This document shows, in pieces, positions 55,783 through 61,707 of a DNA stretch of 64,000 bases. The translations under genes and the position numbers were made by a program. Source of the stretch: Rhizobium indicum (lineage in GTDB: Bacteria > Pseudomonadota > Alphaproteobacteria > Rhizobiales > Rhizobiaceae); contig NZ_CP054021.1 in NCBI RefSeq assembly GCF_005862305.2, forward strand, positions 4,133,501 to 4,197,500, written 5' to 3'. Position 1 is the first letter of the stretch. Each line of letters starts with the position of its first letter. The notes under the pieces are model-generated. The model was not told where the DNA came from and did no database searches. It worked only from the letters and a program-made list of their open reading frames with translations.

Positions 55783-57069
55783 ATGTCGGATAAAACCGCT
55801 GTTGAACAGGTCATGTCTGCCTTCGAAGAATTCAAGGCTGCCAATGACAACCGCCTCAAGGAAATCGAGAAGAAGGGCACCGCTGACGTCGTCCTCTCGG
55901 ACAAGGTTGAGCGCATAAACACCGCTCTCGACAAGTTCGAGAAGGATAATCAGAAAGCCACTGCCGAGCTCCTGGAGACCAAGAAGGCTCTGGACGACGA
56001 GAAGAAGCACGTCGACGAGCTCGAAGAAAAGCTTAACAGGCTTTCGCTGACAGCGGCGAATGACAATTTCCGCCGCGGCGAGGTTAAGTCGAAGGCGAAC
56101 ATCTGGGCGCGCGCTGTGTTCGATGCGTCGGTGCTCGGTCAGGCTAGCATCCGAGCCGAACAGCAGAAGGCGCTCGCCGACGTTGTCGCAGAATACAAAG
56201 CGCTCGGTATCGCAAACGATACGACCGGCGGCTACCTTGCGCCTGCCGAGTACATCCGGGAAATCATCAAGGGCGTCACCGATGTATCTCCGGCACGCGC
56301 GCTTGCCCGCGTTCGCCAGACTGCATCAAAGGCGATCTTGATCCCGAAGCGCACCGGCCAGTTCGCCGCGCAGTGGGTCGCTGACCAGGGCACCAAGTCT
56401 GAGACCGACGGTCTGCGCTACGGCATGTGGGAAATTCCGACCCACGAGATGTACGCGCTCATCGATATCTCGAACCAGAACCTCGAAGACTCCGCTTTCA
56501 ACATGGAATCGGAAATCTCCTTCGAAGCCACCGAGCAGTTCGCTGTTGCAGAAGGCGCCGCCTTCGTATCCGGCACGGGTGTCGGCCGGCCGGAAGGATT
56601 CCTTAGTGCATCGGGCGTTACCGGCAATAACTCCGGTTCCGCCTCCACGATCGCCGACGCTGACGGCCAGGCTAACGGTCTGCTGACGCTGAAGTATGGG
56701 CTGAAGACCGCATACGCACGCAATGCGACCTGGGCTCTGAACCGCACCACCCTCGGCTCCGTCCGCAAGCTCAAGACGGCGGAAAAGCAGTATCTGTGGA
56801 TGCCTGGCATTTCTGGCCAGCCGAACACCATCGACGGCGACCCCTACGTCGAGGTGCCGGACATGCCGTCGGAAGGCGCAGGTCTCGTGCCGATCGCTTA
56901 CGGCGACTTTGCCCGCGGCTACACGCTGGTTGACCGTATCCAGATGGAGATGCTTCGGGATCCCTACACGCAGGCCACCAGCGGAAATATCCGCTTCATC
57001 TTCCGCCGTCGTCTCGGCGGTCAGGTGACGCTTGCGGAAGCCATCCGCAAGCTGACTTGCTCGGTCTAA
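55783..57069 (+). CDS. HK97-type major capsid protein
   Basis: 428 residues. The N-terminal ~105 residues are a coiled-coil delta domain (NRLKEIEKKGTADVVLSDKV and following) that acts as an internal scaffold and is removed by the protease. The capsid fold proper begins near RAVFDASVLG and includes GYLAPAEYIREIIKGVTDVS, FVSGTGVGRPEGFLSASG and WALNRTTLGSVRKLKTAEK. ATTAGGAGACC precedes the ATG. Confidence 0.96.
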   Translation: MSDKTAVEQVMSAFEEFKAANDNRLKEIEKKGTADVVLSDKVERINTALDKFEKDNQKATAELLETKKALDDEKKHVDELEEKLNRLSLTAANDNFRRGEVKSKANIWARAVFDASVLGQASIRAEQQKALADVVAEYKALGIANDTTGGYLAPAEYIREIIKGVTDVSPARALARVRQTASKAILIPKRTGQFAAQWVADQGTKSETDGLRYGMWEIPTHEMYALIDISNQNLEDSAFNMESEISFEATEQFAVAEGAAFVSGTGVGRPEGFLSASGVTGNNSGSASTIADADGQANGLLTLKYGLKTAYARNATWALNRTTLGSVRKLKTAEKQYLWMPGISGQPNTIDGDPYVEVPDMPSEGAGLVPIAYGDFARGYTLVDRIQMEMLRDPYTQATSGNIRFIFRRRLGGQVTLAEAIRKLTCSV

Positions 57070-57077
57070 CCACAGGC

Positions 57078-57097
57078 GGGCGGCCTTAGTGCCGCCC
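57078..57097 (+). terminator. Hairpin after the capsid gene
   Basis: GGGCGGC (57078-57084) pairs with GCCGCCC (57091-57097), followed by ATTCTTTCT. A modest attenuator that would let capsid mRNA exceed the downstream messages. Confidence 0.6.
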
Positions 57098-57125
57098 ATT
57101 CTTTCTAGAAAAAGGAGATAGCCTG

Positions 57126-57521
57126 ATGGCTTCGAAAGACACTTACGACAATATCAAGCTGGTTTCGACGGTCGTTCCCGCCGTCAACGCAGCAGCTACC
57201 GTCACCGGCACGACTGTGGACACGGTAGGCTTCGAATCTGCCACGCTTCTTGTCAATGTCGGCGCAGTCGCCGGGGCTGGCAACGTTACGCTTAAGCTGC
57301 AGCACAGCGACACCACGACTGACGGCGACTTCGTTGATGTTCCGGCAGCTCAGTTGCTTGGCGTCATCCCCGCCGTTCTCGTCGCCGCCACCGTCTACAA
57401 GCAGGGCTACATTGGCGCAAAGCGTTACCTGCGCGCCAAGGGCACACTGAACAGCGGCACGTCTGTGGCTTATGACGCATCGTTCGTGCTCGGTCACGCA
57501 CGCAGCAAGCCCGTCGCCTGA
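57126..57521 (+). CDS. Phage head hypothetical protein
   Basis: 131 residues after AAGGAGATAGCCTG. Beta-rich and Val/Ala/Thr-rich, with TVDTVGFESATLLVNVGAVA, VTLKLQHSDTTTDGDF and AKRYLRAKGTLNSGTSVAYD. The position between capsid and connector and its all-beta look suggest a head decoration protein (inference). Its stop overlaps the next start. Confidence 0.75.
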   Translation: MASKDTYDNIKLVSTVVPAVNAAATVTGTTVDTVGFESATLLVNVGAVAGAGNVTLKLQHSDTTTDGDFVDVPAAQLLGVIPAVLVAATVYKQGYIGAKRYLRAKGTLNSGTSVAYDASFVLGHARSKPVA

Positions 57522-57718
57522 TGCATAGAGTTGTGAAGCCATTCCCATGTTCGTGGGATGGCTTCACGCTCGTTGACCTGAATGTGGGGGACGAGCGTGA
57601 CTTCGGTTCAATGGCCGATGGCCTTGTCGCCGAAGGCTTTATCGAGGCGGTCGACGCCGTTGCCGTAGCTACGGATGCGGTCCCACCTGTCGCCAAGCCC
57701 GCGAAAAGGACGAGATAG
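57521..57718 (+). CDS. Small phage hypothetical protein
   Basis: 65 residues, starting in a TGATG overlap with the preceding gene: MHRVVKPFPCSWDGFTLVDL and a basic tail ending PAKRTR. Such short proteins are common between capsid and gp6 genes; function unknown. The connector gene starts two bases after its stop. Confidence 0.7.
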   Translation: MHRVVKPFPCSWDGFTLVDLNVGDERDFGSMADGLVAEGFIEAVDAVAVATDAVPPVAKPAKRTR

Positions 57719-57720
57719 CC

Positions 57721-58290
57721 ATGAGTTTGCGCCTTGTTTCGGTAATCGCGCCCATTGTGAGCTCTGCCGAAGCCAAGGCGCATCTTCGGGTTTTTCACTC
57801 AGATGACGACGCCTACATCGATGGTCTGATTGCCACCGCTAGCGATCACTTGCTCGGCGAAAACAGTTGGATTGGTCGCGCGTCGGCCGCTTCTGAATGG
57901 GAATTGACGCTTTGCCAGTTCCCGGCTGACCGCCTTGATATCCCAAAGCCGCCTTTGGCGTCCGTCGACGGCGTGTTCTACACGCCTGCGGATGGTGGCG
58001 CTGAAGTTGAGTTGACGGAGTTTCGCACGCTCGACGTCGGCGTGAAGAACGGCGGCTATATCCTTCCAGCCAAAAATACGAGTTGGCCATCGACCGACGG
58101 CGAGCCGGGTTCGGTTCGCATCGAGTTAACGGCCGGCTACGCGGAAACGCCCGCATCTATCAAGCACGCAGCGCTCCTCATGATCGGCCATTGGTACGAA
58201 AACAGAGAAGCTGCCACCGAGGCAAAGTTGAGCGACATGCCGATGGCAGTTGATGCGCTCCTTCTGCCCTACAGAAACTGGCCCTCGTAG
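57721..58290 (+). CDS. Head-tail connector (gp6-like)
   Basis: 189 residues. The family's opening is visible (VSSAEAKAHLRVFHSDDDAY, then IDGLIATASDHLLG), as is the C-terminal helix ASIKHAALLMIGHWYENREA. HK97 gp6-type proteins form a ring below the portal. Its place in the head-tail joining block supports the call. Confidence 0.9.
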   Translation: MSLRLVSVIAPIVSSAEAKAHLRVFHSDDDAYIDGLIATASDHLLGENSWIGRASAASEWELTLCQFPADRLDIPKPPLASVDGVFYTPADGGAEVELTEFRTLDVGVKNGGYILPAKNTSWPSTDGEPGSVRIELTAGYAETPASIKHAALLMIGHWYENREAATEAKLSDMPMAVDALLLPYRNWPS

Positions 58291-58306
58291 GGCAGAAGGA
58301 AAACCA

Positions 58307-58717
58307 ATGACAGACATCGTAATTACGGCCAGCGCGGTCCTGGCTGCCAGTAACGCTGAGCGCGATCAGGGCATCGCCGGGGAGGCAATTACCGCCGGCA
58401 AGGCCATTTATCTAGCAGCGGCAACCAATCGTTGGATGCTCGCCGACAGCAACTCGGCCGCGGCCGAAGCGCGGCAGGCCAAAGCAATCGCGCTTAACGG
58501 TGCGTCGGCCGGCCAGCCGGTGGCGTTCCAGAAGTCTGGCGATATCACAATCGGCGGCACGCTTGTTGCTGGGCAGGCGGTGTACCTCAGCGATACCCCC
58601 GGCGGGCTGTGTCCCCTCGCAGACGTCGGCTCCGGCGAATACGTCGTTCTTATAGGCATCGCAAAGTCGACGTCGGTTCTGCAGTTGAGCTTCCAATATC
58701 CCGGCGTCGCGCTCTAA
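58307..58717 (+). CDS. Phage hypothetical, possible capsid decoration protein
   Basis: 136 residues from the ATG at 58307 (MTDIVITASAVLAASNAERD). Gly/Ala-rich and beta-predicted: AITAGKAIYLAAATNRWMLA, ITIGGTLVAGQAVYLSDTPG and a C-terminal strand pair. DUF2190-like decoration proteins have this kind of repeated 'AGxAVYL' pattern, so a head-surface role is possible. Its stop codon shares a base with the next ATG. Confidence 0.7.
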   Translation: MTDIVITASAVLAASNAERDQGIAGEAITAGKAIYLAAATNRWMLADSNSAAAEARQAKAIALNGASAGQPVAFQKSGDITIGGTLVAGQAVYLSDTPGGLCPLADVGSGEYVVLIGIAKSTSVLQLSFQYPGVAL

Positions 58718-58881
58718 TGCCATGGATCCGCTTTCTGGCGGACTATGACTGGCGGGCCACGCCCGCCGTCACCTTCGCCTACAAGGCCGATACGGTTGCC
58801 AATGTGACCACCCCATGCGCAACGGCGGCAAAAGCTGCCGGCAAGGCTGAGACGTTCCATCGTCCAAAGGACAGCAAATGA
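58717..58881 (+). CDS. Small phage hypothetical protein (54 residues)
   Basis: The ATG at 58717 overlaps the previous stop (TAATG) and the stop overlaps the next start (ATGA at 58878). MPWIRFLADYDWRATPAVTF is typical of the short 'hypothetical' encoded before head-closure genes in alphaproteobacterial phages. Function unknown. The double translational coupling is the best evidence that it is real. Confidence 0.75.
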   Translation: MPWIRFLADYDWRATPAVTFAYKADTVANVTTPCATAAKAAGKAETFHRPKDSK

Positions 58882-59231
58882 CCGACACGCGAGGCGCAGG
58901 AAAGTTGCGTGAAAAGCTGCTTTTTCAACGTCGCGCGATCGTGGACGACGGATTTGGCAATGAGTCTGGCGACTGGGAAACGGAGTTTACTGCAGCGGCC
59001 GAACTAATCCCGCTCAAGGGCGGTGAGCCGGTTATGGCGGCGCGCTTATCAGGCGTGCAGCCGTTCATCATCAAAATCCGCGGATGCAATGCCGCCAGAT
59101 CGGTGACGCCCGCATGGCGGGCCGTTGACGCGCGCAACCCTGCTAGGCTTTTCAACATCACGGCTGCGGTCGATCCAGACAACAAGAACGCATGGATTGA
59201 TATCATGGCTACGCAGGGAGTCGCGACCTGA
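58878..59231 (+). CDS. Head closure / head-tail adaptor protein
   Basis: 117 residues: KLREKLLFQRRAIVDDGFGN, WETEFTAAAELIPLKGGEPV and RSVTPAWRAVDARNPARLFN match the phage head-tail adaptor family (SPP1 gp16/HK97 gp7-like). It seals the connector after packaging. It overlaps its neighbours by four bases and one base. Confidence 0.88.
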   Translation: MTDTRGAGKLREKLLFQRRAIVDDGFGNESGDWETEFTAAAELIPLKGGEPVMAARLSGVQPFIIKIRGCNAARSVTPAWRAVDARNPARLFNITAAVDPDNKNAWIDIMATQGVAT

Positions 59232-59725
59232 TGGCAATTACCGCTGATTTGAAGGGCCGCGAAGCCCTTATGCGACGGCTGAATCAATTGGCGCCGAATG
59301 TCGAGAAATATGCAGCGCAGGCCAAGTTGGAGGTCGCCGACGAGGCTGCCGAACTGATGCGGGAACGCGCGCCGACCGGCGCAACGCTAGAATATCGCGA
59401 GAGCTTCAGCGGTGAACTCCTGGCCAACAATCCCAACAAGCAGCAAGTCGGACTTTCGCAGACGAAGGATCCGTCTGCCGCGGGCGTGTTCGCTCAATAC
59501 ATTTGGCGCTTCTTGGAATTCGGGACCTCGCCACATAGCACCGCTAAAGGCGGCGGAACGGTTCTCGGCAAGAAGAATGCAGCGGCAAGCGGCAAGGGAA
59601 TGCATCCCGGCACGGCTGCGCAACCTCACATCTTCCCGACCTGGCGCGCTTACAAAAAGAAGGCTTCCGCCAGGATACGGACGGCGGTGAATAAGGCCGT
59701 TCGCGAGGCCATGGGTAAAGGATAG
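59231..59725 (+). CDS. HK97 gp10-like tail completion protein
   Basis: 164 residues. EALMRRLNQLAPNVEKYAAQ near the start, LMRERAPTGATLEYRESFSG, and RFLEFGTSPHSTAKGG followed by QPHIFPTWRAYKKKASARIR are the standard gp10 (HK97) pattern. It joins the tail to the head. The ATG overlaps the preceding stop. Confidence 0.9.
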   Translation: MAITADLKGREALMRRLNQLAPNVEKYAAQAKLEVADEAAELMRERAPTGATLEYRESFSGELLANNPNKQQVGLSQTKDPSAAGVFAQYIWRFLEFGTSPHSTAKGGGTVLGKKNAAASGKGMHPGTAAQPHIFPTWRAYKKKASARIRTAVNKAVREAMGKG

Positions 59726-59728
59726 CCG

Positions 59729-60133
59729 ATGGCCAGCGCAGAACTTGAACTACAGGGCGCGCTCGTCGGGCGCCTGAAGGCGGATGCGCCATTGACAGTG
59801 CTCGTGCAGGGCAGGGTGTACGACCAGCCGCCGGCTCCTGTCGTCTATCCGTACGTCACGATCGGCGAGGCGCAGACACTACGCGACGACGCAACATGTG
59901 TCAGCGGCGCGCAAGTTTACCTGACCCTGCATGCGTGGTCGACGCAGGTCGGGTTTCCAGAAGTTCGCAAGGTTGCCGACGCCGTTGTTGAAAGCTTGCA
60001 CATGGCGCCGATCACGCTGCCGACCAATCGTTTGATCTCAATCATGCACCGGCAGACGCGGACTTTCCGCGATGCTGACGGGCTGACCAGCCACGCGGTT
60101 ATCGAATTCGTGGCCAACACCGAAAAGCCGTAG
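59729..60133 (+). CDS. DUF3168 tail terminator-like protein
   Basis: 134 residues: ELELQGALVGRLKADAPLTV, VYPYVTIGEAQTLRDDATC, then LTLHAWSTQVGFPEVRKVAD and the closing RTFRDADGLTSHAVIEFVAN are typical of DUF3168. Family members resemble tail terminators (lambda gpU-like). Located exactly where such a protein is expected, before the tail tube. Confidence 0.9.
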   Translation: MASAELELQGALVGRLKADAPLTVLVQGRVYDQPPAPVVYPYVTIGEAQTLRDDATCVSGAQVYLTLHAWSTQVGFPEVRKVADAVVESLHMAPITLPTNRLISIMHRQTRTFRDADGLTSHAVIEFVANTEKP

Positions 60134-60180
60134 CTTTCGCGCCGGCCACCACCAATCACACCAAATTTGGAGACTTGCAC

Positions 60181-60615
60181 ATGGCAGATGGCCAGCAGCT
60201 TGGCCGCCTCCTGCTGATTCAGATCGGCGACGGCGGAAGCCCCACGGAAACTTTCACCAATCTTTGCGGCCTCAAGACCCGCAGCTTCAACATGTCCGCA
60301 TCCGAGATCGACACCACGATCCCGAGCTGCGCCAATCCCGGCGGCCCGGTCCAGAAGACCAGCCGGCCAGGCATTTCGAACCGCACGTTCAGCGGTTCCG
60401 GCAACTTCGTGTCCAGCGCGGCATCCGACATCTTCATGAACCACGTCCGCGCGGCTGAGGCGTTCAACGCCAAGGTCATCGTACCCGGCGACGGCACCTA
60501 TACCGGCTCGTGGATGGTTACCGACTTCTCGTTCAGCGGCGACGTCGAGCCAAACATGGAATTCAGCGCGACCTTCGTTGCTGCTGACGTCCTGTCGTTC
60601 ACGGCCGAAGCTTAA
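60181..60615 (+). CDS. Major tail tube protein
   Basis: 144 residues from the ATG at 60181 after TTGGAGAC. GRLLLIQIGDGGSPTETFTN, LKTRSFNMSASEIDTTIPSC and GSWMVTDFSFSGDVEPNMEF fit the TP901-1/GTA-type tail tube family. It polymerises into the siphovirus tail tube around the tape measure. Confidence 0.88.
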   Translation: MADGQQLGRLLLIQIGDGGSPTETFTNLCGLKTRSFNMSASEIDTTIPSCANPGGPVQKTSRPGISNRTFSGSGNFVSSAASDIFMNHVRAAEAFNAKVIVPGDGTYTGSWMVTDFSFSGDVEPNMEFSATFVAADVLSFTAEA

Positions 60616-60638
60616 TCATGACAAAAGAGGAGAAAACC

Positions 60639-60989
60639 ATGGCTAAGCCTATCTTCAAGCACGCAGTCAATGAGGCGCGCGGAGAAGCGCGCCTCATCAT
60701 CGACGGCGTAGAGCTCGTTCTTGCTGCCGAAATGGGGCGCCTGTCGGCCGTTTCCAGCCGGCTGCAGTGCAAGTCACTGAACGACCTGTTTATGCGCCTG
60801 TCTGGCGTTGAGGCGGCGGCCACACTGGCTGGCATTGAGCTTCTGACGGTTAAGGGCAATGCGCTCGAGGCCATCACCAAGATTAAGTTGAAGCACTTCC
60901 CGGCGTGCGCCGCTGCATTCTCGACGATCCTGGCTCACCACTTCGACGGTGACGAGGGAAACGTGGAGGCCGTCGGAGAGACGGCGTAG
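60639..60989 (+). CDS. Tail assembly chaperone, GTA gp10-like
   Basis: About 116 residues from the ATG at 60639, with GAGGAG ten bases upstream; an ATG at 60618 is an alternative. NEARGEARLIIDGVELVLAA and LSAVSSRLQCKSLNDLFMRL match the gene-transfer-agent/phage family located between tail tube and tape measure. It probably guides tape-measure folding. Confidence 0.8.
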   Translation: MAKPIFKHAVNEARGEARLIIDGVELVLAAEMGRLSAVSSRLQCKSLNDLFMRLSGVEAAATLAGIELLTVKGNALEAITKIKLKHFPACAAAFSTILAHHFDGDEGNVEAVGETA

Positions 60990-61009
60990 ACCACAAGCCC
61001 CATGAAGAA

Positions 61010-61198
61010 ATGCCTTTCCGCCAATGGATGCGGACAGGGCTTGGCGGATTGGGGTGGAGGCCAGCAGACTTCTGGTCTGCGACGCTGACCGAATTCTTTG
61101 AGGCCATCAATGGTCACAACGAGGCGCAGGGCGGCGAGCAAGACGCGGCGGCACCAAGTGAAGACGAGGTGGCGGCTTTGGTCGCGAAGTATGGCTAG
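61010..61198 (+). CDS. Second tail assembly chaperone (short)
   Basis: 62 residues: MPFRQWMRTGLGGLGWRPAD then FWSATLTEFFEAINGHN is the signature of the phage/GTA tail assembly chaperone family (rcc01693 type). The tail is acidic. Its TAG stop shares the palindrome CTAG (61195-61198) with the stop of the convergent YbjQ-like gene. Confidence 0.85.
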   Translation: MPFRQWMRTGLGGLGWRPADFWSATLTEFFEAINGHNEAQGGEQDAAAPSEDEVAALVAKYG

Positions 61199-61647
61199 AG
61201 CGGCGCGAGTTTGACAGCCGTGCCGCTGGCGGCCACGAACAGAATGCCACCACTGCCGGACGTAGAGAGCTCGTTATAGTCCAAATCGACTGCAATCACA
61301 GCATCGGCGCCAACCGCGGCCGCTTCTCGACGCAGTTCTTCCAAGCATGCAAGTCGTGCTTCCCTCAGAGACTTCTGAGAGGAGTTTGACCGACCGCCGA
61401 CAAAGTCTCGCCAGTTATTGGCGATGTCGCGGAAGATGTTCATTCCGAGAGCAGCCTCTGCGGCGATGATAGATATCACGCTTTCTACCTTGCGGTTCGG
61501 AACGTCGATCGAAGTTGTCAAGACGATAGCCGCGAGTTGTTTCGCTCTCGCCTCTTGCTCCGCGAGATCCCTGCAGTCCATGCAGAGGGTATTTGCAGAC
61601 CCAGACCCCAAATAAAAGCTTTTCCCACAGCTGCTGCAATTTGGCAC
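61195..61647 (-). CDS. Zinc-ribbon/YbjQ-like protein, antisense insertion in tail module
   Basis: About 150 residues from a GTG at 61647 preceded by GGGAGGGG; the frame stays open upstream into the tape-measure gene, but those residues look like shadow sequence. An N-terminal zinc ribbon (CSSCGKSF ... CMDC) leads to a YbjQ/UPF0145-like domain: RREAAAVGADAVIAVDLDYN and GSGGILFVAASGTAVKL. YbjQ-type proteins are pentameric, of unclear function. It runs against all tail genes and splits the conserved chaperone-tape measure pair, the mark of a phage 'moron'. The stop overlaps that of the chaperone. Confidence 0.75.
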   Translation of the reverse strand: MPNCSSCGKSFYLGSGSANTLCMDCRDLAEQEARAKQLAAIVLTTSIDVPNRKVESVISIIAAEAALGMNIFRDIANNWRDFVGGRSNSSQKSLREARLACLEELRREAAAVGADAVIAVDLDYNELSTSGSGGILFVAASGTAVKLAPL

Positions 61648-61663
61648 GAAAACCCCTCCCAAG

Positions 61664-61686
61664 GCCCGCAACCATGCGGGCTTTTT
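61664..61686 (+). terminator. Terminator-like hairpin before the tape-measure gene
   Basis: GCCCGCA (61664-61670), loop ACCA, TGCGGGC (61675-61681), then TTTTT. A good intrinsic terminator on the + strand, 21 bases before the tape-measure start and just upstream of the antisense gene's start. Confidence 0.75.
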
Positions 61687-61707
61687 CAATTCTAGGATGC
61701 GCGCAGC

